Below the pieces are notes generated by a model. It had not been told where the DNA came from. It searched no databases and saw only the letters and a program-made list of their open reading frames with translations. A DNA stretch of 64,000 bases from Penelope pileata (taxonomy: Eukaryota; Chordata; Aves; Galliformes; Cracidae). The position numbers and the translations under genes are program-made. This document shows, one piece after another, positions 50,501-61,500 of this stretch. Every line of letters starts with the position of its first letter. Position 1 is the first letter of the stretch. The stretch covers positions 80,168 through 144,167 of the forward strand of contig WBMW01002338.1 in assembly GCA_013396635.1 (NCBI GenBank), in the 5' to 3' direction.

Positions 50501-51099
50501 GTAAGACGATGCTCTGAGACCGCCGGTAAATGGACGGCTCCAGTTTATGTGCTCACAGGTGGAGGCCAACGGGAGGAAGTTAATCACAGCAGTACCAAAA
50601 CTGGCACAGTGGGAGTACTGGGTGCTCCCCACAGCCACGTGCTGCCCAGCAAAGCCTCTGTGCCCCTCGCAAAGTCACCACTGCCACTACAGGGGACATT
50701 CCCTGCCCTGCTCGCCCCTCACCTGCGCTGTGCATCCCTCGATCACGCCCCAGCCTTTTCCTTTTACCAAGAAGAACAACGTGGTGGCTGGAGGTTCGTT
50801 TGGCTTTGTTTTGAAGAGAAAACCCAAATGTAAAACAGGATCACAGAACACAGAAGCATCCTCAGAAGCAAATTTGATTTCCTCCCCTGCAGCACAGCAC
50901 GGCTGTCTGCTGTGCCGCAGGCCCAGCTCGAGCTGCAGGCACCCGGCACAGCCAGGCCACCACGCTGCGAGCACAAAGCCCTGCAGCTGCCAGCAGCTCC
51001 CGAGCAGCCTCCAGCGGGACCTACCCTGCAGCCCTCAGTAAACACAGTCTCCGTGCTTCCAGGAGGCACTTCAGCCCATGGGAAGCATGCTGAACAGCG
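50501..51099. other. GC-rich spacer
   Basis: Ala/Pro-rich frames occur on both strands, including the start of the longest open frame (50912-51541). This follows from GC-rich composition. No gene supported. Confidence 0.5.
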
Positions 51100-51300
51100 T
51101 TTCCAGTATCTTGACTTTAAAATAAAATCTTGGAAGCAGCAAGCGTGCTGGCATTCCCAGTGCAGGCCTCCTGCCCTCGGTGCTGTTCAATATATTTCAA
51201 CTTATGGCTCTAAAATAGCATTTCACCTCCGTTCATCACTGCATCCGTTTCAGCATAGCTCCCATCCAATCTGTTTTGGAGCTGATTTCTCCTCGCTCAG
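51100..51300. promoter_or_regulatory. Weak candidate regulatory block
   Basis: AT-richer 200 bp (CTTTAAAATAAAATC, TCAATATATTTCAAC, CTAAAATAGC) inside a GC-rich stretch. Repeat-free but with few distinctive motifs. Confidence 0.22.
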
Positions 51301-51646
51301 GGTCTCTAGGATGCTGCGGGTGGTGGGACTGGGAGCTGCTCCCCACCGTGCTCCAGCTGCTGGGGCTGGCTGCATGCTGCTGGGGGCTTCCAGCCCTGAT
51401 GCCCATGCTCAGCGCACTGCTGCGGACCAGTGCTGCGATGGAGAGCATCAGCTACAAGTGCTGGCATGGCACAAACGTGTACCTGCCCCTGTGCACAGCT
51501 CCAGCCACAGCACGCAGGCACAGCCGATTGCCAGCCCGTAATTAAGTAATTTGGGTGGGGGTTTGCAGAGCAGAGGGTAGGAAGCAGTAACAACCCATGG
51601 TTTTTCAGATCATTCATGTTTTTCCTGCTCCCACTAACAACTCCCG
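51301..51646. other. GC-rich non-coding DNA
   Basis: CTGCTGGGGCTGG-type low-complexity wording. Overlapping frames in all directions, no domain recognised. Confidence 0.45.
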
Positions 51647-51660
51647 ATTTCCATGGCAAC
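51647..51660. promoter_or_regulatory. RFX X-box-like site
   Basis: ATTTCCATGGCAAC matches the X-box consensus GTTNCCATGGNAAC at 13 of 14 positions (only the first G is changed), followed by a CpG. Together with 39812-39825 it is one of two near-consensus RFX sites. Single motif matches are common by chance in 64 kb. Confidence 0.38.
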
Positions 51661-51840
51661 GCTCGCATGCTTCAGTACATGTCACTTTTTGCTCACGCAG
51701 AGCGCTGCTCCCACAAAGCCCCATGGCCGAGCCCCAGCCACCTCCAGAAGACCCAGGTGCACCCGTCCCTGTCCCCATCCCGCTGCCCCCACACGTCCCC
51801 CATCACCGCCAGAGCCGCAGTGCAAGGACAGCACTACTGT
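51661..51840. other. C-rich spacer
   Basis: C-rich sequence with no recognisable element. Confidence 0.5.
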
Positions 51841-52390
51841 CTGTTCCCCAGCCAAGAGCTCATTTTAAACTTGGCTGCGGTTTCTATTTTAATCCCACAC
51901 ACGCATTTTTGGAAACACTTACTAAACCATTAACACATTTATATGAAAGGAAAGATGGTGATTAGCATTTTTTCCCCCCATCATTTCTTTTTGTGTCAAT
52001 TTCTTGGCTCGCGAGCTGCAGCAGAACGTGGTTACAGCCATGCGTACAGTGCTGGCGGGTGTGAATTCCTTCACAGCATCAACTTGATTTACCTCTGCCT
52101 CCCTTCACCCCCATTTCCACACACTCCGCTTCACCACTGCTCCTGCAAAAAGATGAACATCGCGAGCTTTACCCAGAGCATGCTGAAGTCGATGAGAGAA
52201 CTTCATTTAGGTTTAGTGTGCAGATTTTTTTTTTTTTATTTTAAACAAGTCTATGTTAATGGCTCGTTAGCACAGACAGCTAATCTGGCCCTTATACATC
52301 TTTTTTCAACACCTATTGGGATGTTTTCCTAGGGGAGAATCCTTTCCAATGTAAAGAAGCAGTAATTAGTGCACTTATTTGTTTTACTGT
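51841..52390. promoter_or_regulatory. Candidate conserved non-coding block
   Basis: Two AT-rich cores: 51845-52000 (CATTTTAAACTTGG, ACCATTAACACATTTATATG, GGTGATTAGC) and 52160-52390 (GTTAATGGC, AGACAGCTAATCTGG, CAGTAATTAGTGC). A T13 run lies at 52225-52237. Kept CpGs (CATCGCGAGC, GTCGATGAG) argue against simple drift. Confidence 0.4.
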
Positions 52391-53180
52391 AATTCACACC
52401 ACAGCACCAGCGGTCTTCCTGCTGGCCAAGGTGCAGAAAAAATAAACAAAGTCCACTTGAGATGTCTTAAACTTCTCCCATATGTTGGGATCAAGGCTGC
52501 TGTGAGTGGAGAACTCCAACCACTTGAGACTGCGTGTGCAGAGATGTAGCCAACGGGGCTGGAAATTAGTACAGAGAGTTGGAGAGCACTGCTGACCAAG
52601 TGCAACAGCTCAGGGCTGGGGAGAACATCCAACAGCACAGCCCCAGCAGAACCTGATGCCTGGGTAAGATGTTCCCAATACATTCCCAATTGCATTTTTT
52701 CTTTCCTGCATTCAAATACCATTTGGCACTTCCCAGTGGGGGCTGCATTTGTCTAGGAGATGGCAGCTGGCATTCAGGGGTCCCAAGGCTGCAGAGTCAG
52801 CCTGAGAGCTGCAGCCCAAGGAAGGGCCATTTCAGGAGCTGAGCATCAAGGGGGAGACATAAAGCTGAGGACCACACAGGAACTGTGCTGCTTCTTCAGG
52901 CTGGGAGCCAGGCCAGCACCATGATGCAGAGCAGCCCTTAGATGAGGCAGCAAGGCAGCCCACAAACCTTACTGCTGGCACAGCTGACACACCTCATCAT
53001 AACACAATTCTTGGGCAGGAAGAGGTGCTTCAGATTAACATAGACATTCAGACATCAGGATTCAGGGAGATGGGTTTGCACAGCCTCCACACACAAGCAA
53101 GGCTCCAGTGCATGTGAAGAAGTCTTGCTCAGTGGAGAACAAAGGCAGGGACTTTGGCCGTGGAAGTCCCCAACGCGTTA
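52391..53180. other. Non-coding DNA, nothing specific
   Basis: GC-moderate; short overlapping frames only. Confidence 0.5.
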
Positions 53181-53194
53181 CCACCAGGTGGCCA
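53181..53194 (+). promoter_or_regulatory. CTCF-like core (partial)
   Basis: CCACCAGGTGGCCA fits the CTCF core CCASYAGRKGGCRS at 12 of 14 positions and includes the E-box CAGGTG. A bHLH/ZEB/SNAI-type site is an alternative reading. Confidence 0.3.
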
Positions 53195-54769
53195 CCACAT
53201 GAGCAAGCGAAAACGTGCCTGCGAGCGGAGCGATGACAGGTCTATAGGCATGAGCAATTCTCTCTAAGATGCATTTAGGCATCTGCTCTGGATTAACATT
53301 GTTTTGGCTAAAATGAGCGTTTTGGAAGCATTTAAGCAGGTAAGTAGCTGCGCCTAAGCATAAGGGAGGGTCATTGGTAAGCGGACATGGGGAACTTGAT
53401 GAGGAAGGTAGCATCAGTCCCATTATACAAACACCAGAGCACATTATGGACTGTGCTGGGGACAGGAGGAGCAGCAGTGGCACAGATTCTATGGGATACA
53501 ATCACTGCAGCTCAATGCTAAGTAGAGAGGACTTGTGAGAGTTCTGAATAAGTGAGGTACAGAGGATGACAAATGCTGGCCTACGTCAGCTGAACCCCAG
53601 GCCTTGCAGCTCAGAGGCATGAGTCCTGCTTTATGGCAGAGGATGAGGGGATGACTTGTTCTCTGTAGTTAAGACTTCTGCCAACTCAGCCTGGCTGGGA
53701 AGGCATCACACATCCAAGCCTTGCTTACCTCAACGTTCTGCAATATCTGAGTTTATTTTTAAAGCCCTATAAAAAAGCCCAAAGCCTAGATTAATAACTA
53801 CACCATTCAGATCCACATAATACTCAAATACAGCCAATAACCAGGCAGATGAATAAACTAGACACAGGTACAGGAGAGGAGAGCTTCAAAGGCCAAACAG
53901 TAAGATATATGCAGACACCTAATAAATATGACAAAAACCCCATTAGACCGGGAAGAGCCAACGTGACCTTGGGGCTGAGGAAGCCACTCACGAGGCTGAG
54001 GCAGAGGGGACACAGAAGCAGGCAAGGAGTTGCAGAGCTGGCCCTGAACAGGCCTGGACCACAGTCCCACACCGCTCTTTTTCAGAGGCCAAAACATAAG
54101 GATTTCGCATACTGGTTCTAGTTCAGGTTTTCGTCTTATTTCTTTAAAAGACTTAATTCCTCCAGTGCCTGAATTCCAAGATTTTAATGCCTTCAGCTCC
54201 ATTTCCCCTTTTCCTGCTCTGCATCTAATACTTCAGCCCATAAATCTCTGCAAGCACGCAGCACAAAAACAGATAAGGAAAACTGTGTAGCCATAAAGCA
54301 TACTGGAGAGGATCAGCATAAAACCCACCCAATGCAAAGACCAACAGAAGAAGAGGAAAAATCAGACTAAGTGTTGATGTCAAAGTCCAAGTAAACCTAG
54401 AAAAGGTGTTGTATGATAGCTTAATTAAGTTACACTGGATCATAATCAACAATGCATCGTTCTGCTGGTGGAAGAGCCCATGAAGGATAGATGAGTACTG
54501 GCCAAGCTGAGTATGGGATGCATTTTGCAAATGTTGTCCTTGCAACTGATGAAGGTTTCCCCATCTCCTCACCTCCCACAGGCCCATACCCGAAGAAGGG
54601 ACAGACGTACAGAGGGAGCCCAATGGACTCATCTCCTTCATGCAGGACGTAAACACCCATCCCAATCCCACCAACCATCTTCAAGCACGGCGCGCATTCG
54701 AAACTTCAAATGGCACCGCCTTCCACATCTGTGCAATGATGGCCACAATTAACGTTAATAACTATTTCA
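53195..54769. other. Non-coding DNA with one perfect donor-like site
   Basis: A perfect splice-donor consensus CAG|GTAAGT lies at 53337-53345, nine codons after an ATG at 53313 with A at -3. No partner acceptor or downstream exon was found. The rest of the stretch holds overlapping short frames and no repeat. Confidence 0.4.
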
Positions 54770-55260
54770 TTCCACAGATTTAGTCCTTTTCCTTTGGGTA
54801 ATTACGGTCTTTCTTCCTCTCCCCAACACTCATTTCAAATTCTCGTGGGTAATGTGCAGCCAGCTGATTCCACATTTATCTCGCTTCTATTTGTTTGACA
54901 TATTTCAGGCAAGCGCTGCTGAAAAACACTACAAATCCAAGAACTCCTGCTCATTAATAACATTCATATCACCTCCTTCTTTGCTCCTTTAACATGCTGC
55001 TTTTATTTGGTCTAATTGCAACTCTCAGCGTGATTAATCACAACATTTTTGCGGGAAGCTGGGGAATTTGATAACCCTGTCCTCATATGGATTTGATCAC
55101 ATTCATGCTGAGAGTCCAGGCACGCTTCCTGCAATCTTAATGTAAAAGCTTAGTGTCAAACAATCCTCCTAGCCTGGAACACACTAATTACCACTCTTAC
55201 TATATTCACCTACCTTCCAAACATGGACTGAGGATGGAAGCTGGATAACATGGTTCAGCT
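54770..55260. promoter_or_regulatory. Candidate conserved block with PBX-HOX-like palindrome
   Basis: TGATTAATCA at 55031-55040 is a perfect palindrome containing TGATTAAT, a PBX-HOX type site, on each strand. Nearby are GGGTAATTACGG near 54796, CTCATTAATAAC near 54950, TCTAATTGCAAC near 55011 and ACACTAATTACC near 55182. Repeat-free and about 500 bp long, this is among the strongest enhancer-like blocks. Confidence 0.43.
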
Positions 55261-55680
55261 TCAGGACACAAAGCTTTCCTCTTATGAAGATCTCTTTCTG
55301 CACGTAGGCTTTCCTTTTCTAAGTTTCACCTCTGGGCCAAAACCATTTAGCAAGTAAAAAGTTTATAGTCTCCTTGGAAGCTTAAAGAATTAAGACTATA
55401 TCCAGGATGACTCTTAATCCAAGGGGCCAAAGTCTCGTCAGAGAACTGCAGAAATTGTAGCAGGTACTATGAAAAGTTAACTCAGAGCTAATCTGCATTA
55501 CATTAATTTTTTCAAATGCAGAAAGATAAGAGGAGACCACTTGATTCATGCTAAAACAAGATCGGTTCTTGCAAAAGTTGAAGTTTTAACCATATATATT
55601 ATATACACACACACATTCATTTTGTAGTAGTGCTACTGAAAAGCTCTTAAATGAGCCGTCTTGGAGTATCATATTTTTCT
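55261..55680. other. AT-rich spacer with short AT/AC microsatellite
   Basis: TATA-type repeats and (AC)5 lie at about 55592-55615. Otherwise nothing specific. Confidence 0.5.
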
Positions 55681-55880
55681 CATAGCAGGCCATGACAAAG
55701 CTCCCTGGGATTTTAATGAAACATGAAGAGCACCGGCGCGCATCTCTGAGGCGTCATTCGGAGGTCACATCAATATTTGAAGACGACGTGGCTGTGCCTC
55801 CCAGTGCTCGTGCAGGAGCAGCACAGCTGCGGTTGGCTGCTCCAGCTGCACCTTCCCCAAGAGGTTGGGGATGCTGATTC
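55681..55880. promoter_or_regulatory. Local CpG cluster
   Basis: CACCGGCGCGCATC, GGCGTCATTCGGAGG and GAAGACGACGTGG concentrate CpGs in about 80 bp next to AT-rich sequence. Too short for a CpG island. It may be a conserved element or remnant promoter; a TTTTAATGAAAC word lies beside it. Confidence 0.25.
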
Positions 55881-57219
55881 CCACCCACTTCCCCCCTCCC
55901 AAGCCCCACTGTGCTCCCAGGGATGGACCTTCCTTCCCACCTCACTCCCACCAAGGAAGACCCTCAGGCAGATTAAACCACGTGGACATGACTGAACATC
56001 CCTCACCCACTCCTCTCCCAGGCTGTGCATTCTCCACATCATTCACCTTACAAAGCCCGTTAGTTAAATGGTAGGGGCCCACTGATTATCACCTACTCAG
56101 AAAACACCACTTGAAACAAGGGAATTTGCAGCAGGCTCAGTAGACCCGATGATCCTCTTTACCCGATGATCTCCTACAAGTGTTATTCCCCATTTGGTGC
56201 TTCACCAGATGTTACCACTTCTCTGCTAAGGGCTGGGAAGCAGCTCTCAGCCCAGCCCAGCGCAGGGAGGGAAGGGGCCCTTTGGCCGGATGCAGATCAG
56301 GCTGTGGCACCCAGTGGCACCCAGCCCATGGCACAGATCCCACCTCTCCCCATGGGGAATCTTTGGGGCGCAAAGGGGTGAGTGAGCAATCTGCATGGGG
56401 TGCTGGCTGCGTGCTGCAGATGGACACAGAGCTCCCAAGCCCTCCGCCTGAGCCCTTGGCTGTGTGCTCAGCACTTCACACGCACACATCTGCAATTCTT
56501 TGTAGCCCTGACAACAGGCTGCACGCAAAGCGGTGTCTCCAGGTTTAAGGTGTTTGCTGAGTGACAGCCCCCCAAATAAAATGGAAACACAGGCTCTGGA
56601 AAGCCCCATGGATCCCCGTGCCAAAACTGACACCTCGCTCAGCCGGTCTCCTCGCCAATGCCTTTTGCAGGTGCCCAGCTCCCACAGCCCCGCTATCAGC
56701 ATCAGGCACGACTCGACTGTAAGTCCTCACACAGCAGTGCTCTTTGCAAACCATATCATTTCACTTGTGTGCTTGGGCTTTTCAAGGAAAAAAGGCTTTT
56801 CTGCTCTCTGTATATGTACTCAGCAAAGTTTGAGTCCCTAAATAATACATACACACACAAACGTATAAAACCCTAAGTCATCAACAATATTCTCAAATAA
56901 CACTAAGTTGCATTACACAGGTATGTGCCATCATGCTCTTGAAGATTACTTAGAGAAAGACAGGATCTGTAGAATGCCCTTACACTGATAGAAGCGGCAC
57001 AAGTCCCAGACTTCATTTCAGCCCCTCAGGAGCTTTGCAGCCACCCCATCACATGGGACCCACCTGGAACTCTCCCCTCCAGTTCAAAGGAAGCCGCATC
57101 CCCACCAATGAGCACATCAATAGTGGTTTCTGCACAGGCTCAGCGTTATCAGTAGCCTGATCCCTAAAAAACAAGAAAAAAAACAAAACAAAAAGACATC
57201 AGAAAACTGTGAACTGGCT
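55881..57219. other. Non-coding DNA with short direct repeats
   Basis: ACCCGATGATC occurs at 56144-56154 and 56161-56171, and TGGCACCCAG is duplicated in tandem at 56305-56324. No gene, no repeat family. Confidence 0.5.
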
Positions 57220-57910
57220 GTTCTCTGCTCCCCCTGAAATATTAATGAGACATTGACGTAGTGTAGTGCTTGCTGCACAAAACCTGCTGCGACAGGGGAT
57301 AACCGGGATGCTGCGAAGGGCCATGAATCAGCCCAGACACACAGGCTTTGAGTCCCAGCACTGGGCAGGAGTGAAATATGCTCCCTTACAGCCGAGTGAC
57401 CAGTTCAGTATTTCCACCAGTTTCCTCTCGAACATTCACTAGATTAGGAGGAGGCTTTATTTATGGACTCTGAAACTTTGCTGTTTCCCAGCAAAAAGGG
57501 CAGTGCCTGTTTAACGCTCCTCTTGTTCTTCGGGACGTTTACATTTATTTATTTTGATTCACTGCTGGGCTGTTAGCAGGCCCCAGGTACCTGCAGTTCT
57601 AAACACCCTCACAGCACACACACCTTGGGCACTTCAAATCTTTCCCCTAACAGCCTCCCAAGAGCCAGAATATCTCCATTCCCATGCAAAGCCAAGCGCC
57701 CAGGATCAGCACAGCTACATGCAGCAGCCAACGCGAAGCTTTCAGCGCTGCGCACACAACCCTACACAAGCACGCTTTGTAGCTTGGCATGTTTATGGGA
57801 AAACCAGAGCTCGTTACAATTGATTTATTTAGTACAAGGCTTCATAGATAGGGCTTGTTTCCCCATTGCCTTACCCTCAGGCATTATTTTCCCCCCAGAA
57901 TAAGCCAACC
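57220..57910. promoter_or_regulatory. Candidate conserved non-coding block
   Basis: Cores at 57235-57300 (AAATATTAATGAGAC with TTGACGTAG), 57420-57570 (CTTTATTTATGG, TTTATTTATTTTGATTC) and 57770-57910 (TTACAATTGATTTATTTAG). CpGs are kept (CGACAGG, AACCGGG). Repeat-free apart from TTTA runs. Confidence 0.38.
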
Positions 57911-58834
57911 CTGTTCAGAGCTGACCTTGCCAGAAGGAAATTTATCTATTTGTCCTCCCTTTGGCAAGACAAAAAGGCTGCCCACGTGCCTCCAAGTTAG
58001 CTGAGTTCAGGACTTAAAGCAGAAAATTTTTGCCTATACCCAAGCCTTCACTTTTGCATGCTGGTTTTAGATTAATCAATTTAACACCAATGCAAAGCAA
58101 AGGGCAAGATCTGGGCTGGGGAACTGCACTGCACCGCAGGAGCAGGGCGAGCTGGGAGCTGTGTGCCACGAGCAAAGCCAACGTGCAGCAAGGTTCCAGC
58201 TGAAACCACCAGGAAGAGCTGCTCCAGCTGCCAGATTCCAGCTGTCCTTGAGCTCGGATGGGTGTGTAGCATAACGGCAAGCAGGGTCACCCATCCCACA
58301 TGGCTCAGTAGTGCTGTAGAGCAGGTGTTAGGGGTGCACGTGTTTGCCTCTATCATATCAGATTTTTGGGGAAACTTCTCAGGTTTCCACCATCGTGGTG
58401 GAAAGGTATTGCACTTCTCGAGGTGCCTATTTTTAATTTAATGAGAATTTTTAGTGCTCTTCTTAGAAAAGACCTGGAACCAAATAATACACAAATATTC
58501 CCTGCACAGGGAAGGATAAGGCTGAGGCTGTCTGGGATGCAGGAGGTGAGGGAGAGTGCCTGGGAATAAGCTGCTCTCCGTGCTCAACGTTTTTCCAATC
58601 GTTTTCATTTTAGCATATATCTAAGTGCATATAATTTTCACATCAAAGAGCAATTTTTTTAGGTATTTAAAAAACAACAACAAAAAAAAAAAACCGCTAG
58701 GATTGAAGCAGATAATTTCTCTGCTGAAATCTCTCACGCAGCTCCTCTCTATGGCATGACAGAAAAATTACAGAGGAGACAGGCATTTAGAAGACTCTTC
58801 CCTAGAATTCAGATTACTCTTGAAGCACGAGGTT
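57911..58834. other. Mixed spacer with AT-rich parts
   Basis: 58030-58090 and 58580-58670 are AT-rich (TTAGATTAATCAATTTAAC, CATATAATTTTC) and could be small regulatory pieces. A12 lies at 58682-58693. Confidence 0.4.
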
Positions 58835-58864
58835 TAAAAAAATAAAAAAATAAAAAAATAAAAA
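58835..58864. repeat. (TAAAAAAA)n octamer microsatellite
   Basis: Three complete TAAAAAAA units plus a partial fourth, 30 bp, with no interruption. Confidence 0.95.
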
Positions 58865-59379
58865 CCGCCAAACTGCAACAGAAGATGTAAAGAGAGCCCT
58901 GAGCACAGCCTGCAGCTCAGGTTCAGCCTGGCACAAGAGCACCAGTGGTGGCACAGGGGTGCCCGTTGCAAGGCACAGAGGGGTGCACACAGCAGCGCAG
59001 CACCAACGTCCCAGCATCGTAACTTGGAGCACCCTGCTCCCTCTGCTCCTCGCCTGGGGACTAAATCAGCAGTCATGGCAGGGAGGAGGAACTGGTGATG
59101 AGGCTGAGCCCTTCTCATCTCCCTCGCATCAGTCCTTCCCATACCAGTGGTTGGAGCTGGTGCCTGTGCAATACTCGGTGCTTCTCTCAGCCCTAACAGG
59201 TTCCTGTGGGGCTGCCTGCTCCCCCCACGCTCCCCAAACTCCTGGCCACTCTGGGCTTTGGTGCTATGGTCTGGCTATCTCAGAAACCAACCTTGGGCAG
59301 GAGCTCTCCTCTAATGAGGTTTTATTAAAAGGCTCTGTTACAAATAGCCACTTAAGCAAGCGAACCTTTGGAGCCTTCA
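58865..59379. other. GC-moderate non-coding DNA
   Basis: No element recognised; a 142-codon frame (58959-59387) lacks a recognisable domain. Confidence 0.45.
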
Positions 59380-59490
59380 GTCCATGATGTCAGTGCTGTG
59401 GCTGGATGTTTCCCAGGAGTATTAAACCCGATGCTAATATGGGTCTGTGCAATATGACAGCTATAAAACTCCTTAAGCATAGCAGGCAGG
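59380..59490. promoter_or_regulatory. Small candidate regulatory block
   Basis: CGATGCTAATATGG and AGTATTAAACCCG sit in a 100-bp repeat-free segment with CRE-like TGATGTCA nearby. Confidence 0.25.
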
Positions 59491-60097
59491 AGGCCAGCGT
59501 GGCTTTGTGTTGCCTATTGGGGCTTGGCTGAAGGACTCTTGCACTGAGACAGCAGCAAGGCAGGGATCCAGCTCCCGCTCTCACCTCTATTGCAAGGCAA
59601 TAGAAAAAATAGAAAATGGAAAATCCCTTCCAGCCTCTCCACCCTTACCTACTCTTCCCTTTTGTGGGGACATTTCCCAGTTCTGTGCCTTCCATCTCCA
59701 ACTTACAACACACCACCATCCTCAATGTCCTGACCACAACTGTGGCTACCTGCCATAGGAATGCCCAGCATCTCCCCAGACCAACATCAACACACCCCGA
59801 AGCACCATTTTTCCATGCCTGGGGTCCAGCTCTGCCCTCCCAGCTCACAGGGAGCAGCTCTGCAAAGCAGTCCTCCCTGCCCACATATCCCCAGGGCTGC
59901 ACATGGCCACTGCCACAAACCACCCCACTGCTCTGCGGATCACACCCAAGGTACACGAGGAACGCAGACAATGTTTGCCAATGGCAACCGATACTGGGAC
60001 CAGCAGTAAAACTGGTTGGACCCACCTGCCAGCTGGGAAATGAGATCCAGAGGGCATAATCACATGCATTAATCATGGTATAAGCGACTGCTTTCCA
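59491..60097. other. C-rich non-coding DNA
   Basis: Strongly C-rich. The 185-codon minus-strand frame (59645-60202) is complemented by plus-strand frames of similar length and has no recognisable domain. Confidence 0.45.
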
Positions 60098-60111
60098 CCA
60101 ATAGGTGGCAC
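60098..60111 (+). promoter_or_regulatory. CTCF-like binding site
   Basis: CCAATAGGTGGCAC fits CCASYAGRKGGCRS at 13 of 14 positions. A weaker CAGAGGGCAT core sits about 50 bp upstream (60048-60057). Motif orientation is plus, the same as the partial site at 53181. It may act in insulation or loop anchoring if bound. Confidence 0.4.
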
Positions 60112-60739
60112 CAGAAATTTTTGGATGGGCTGCAACATGGTGCTCGTGGTCCCCTTCCCACAGGGAGGATGGATGGGCCAGCGGTGGCATGGCAGCACCC
60201 ATTTCCTTCTGTCTGAGCTGGGGAGAAGTTAAGGTCCTGCAAGTCTATTTTCCTTCCCCAAACATGCTCATTTTGAGGACTGCATCTTTCTTGACTGATT
60301 TTTTCAGGGAACAGAAGTCTGGATGCAAATGAATCAGAAAAAGTTCTTTAAAATGGAGGCACAGATCGAGCCTCAACGGAAGGGAAACAGAAATTGGGCA
60401 GTTTAGTACAGTAAAAACCAAAGCTTCTTGTAACTGAGCACTCCGGCCGCCCATGTGAAAGCATCTGAACTACAGACTAATGCAGCTTAAATACACATGG
60501 TTTCAATGTATTACCTTGATTAGAGAGCCCAAGAGAAGGAAACATCAAGACGAACACGTGCTCCATCCTAGTGCACAAAATAAAGGAGAACCCAGCCCAG
60601 CGGAGCCCTCAGCTCCACGCTCCCGGTGCTGCACTGGGGAAAAGCACCCGAGAGCAGCCTCTGGGCAGCAGCCCCACGCGGGCTGCAGGTGCGTGGTGTC
60701 TAATGACTGCAGCTTGCAACACCACGCAGCTGAATCCAG
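60112..60739. other. Non-coding DNA, nothing specific
   Basis: Mixed sequence with a POU octamer ATGCAAAT at 60323-60330. No gene. Confidence 0.45.
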
Positions 60740-61500
60740 CCCCCATGAATTATTAAAGAGTCTGCAGAACATTACACAGTTCATGTAGTTAATGATTATA
60801 GTTCAGCGTCTAGGTCAGATATAATTAGATGTTACATTAAAATAGCTTCACAGAGCCATTTATTCTGATTTAATTACTCAAAATGATAGTATAATGAGCA
60901 GCACTTTCAAAGAAAAAAAAAGAAATCTTTTAATGAGCTCATTTTAAGTTAATATAAGGCAAATTAATCATTTAACCAAATGCAGTAAGAAAGACGAGTT
61001 CATATTTTAAAGCATGTTGTTCCTGTGTCAGAGAGGTGATTCTGATGGCGTGCTGGGAAAGACACACAAATGGGCGGTGCTGGCGACAAGGCTGCACGCT
61101 GTACATCTGGAACATCTTTACAAGATGTTTTCTTCCTTCCCAGATATACCTGCTACGTCAGAGCCCTTTGAAACCCAACCTGAGCGGCAGATTTATGGCC
61201 ATTGAACTGCATCCTCCTTCTAGTGTGAAACAGAGCGATGGCCATGCAGAGCCGTTATCAGGAGTGGGAGAGCTGGTGCTGAAGGGTTAATCAGGGGTGG
61301 TTCATTAATCATTCAATTGCTGGCCTGGAAAATTAGTTTTCACTTGTTTGTTTGCTCAAGAAGTGATAAGCCCGGTCCCTTGCTAACTCATCTATTTTCT
61401 TCCCCTCGCATTGTTTTAGAGATTTTAATCCTTTCCCATTTCTGTAATCAGTCATTTTGGCCTTTTAGCAGCGCCGTTCACAAGCCAGCAGCAATTACCA
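60740..61500. promoter_or_regulatory. Candidate conserved non-coding block
   Basis: 60740-61010 is AT-rich with TAGTTAATGATTATAG, ATATAATTAGATG, GATTTAATTACTC and CAAATTAATCATTTAACC. A second core is at 61285-61330 (GGTTCATTAATCATTCAATT). Very dense homeodomain-like cores with no repeat; one of the best candidates. Confidence 0.43.

Noticed and set aside
50912..51541. 209-codon open frame, plus strand
   Set aside because: Longest gap-free frame, but Ala/Pro/Gln-rich from GC-rich sequence, with no recognisable domain, overlapping frames on both strands and no promoter or splice support.
59645..60202. 185-codon minus-strand frame
   Set aside because: Explained by C-rich plus-strand composition that depletes stops; similar-length frames lie on the opposite strand.
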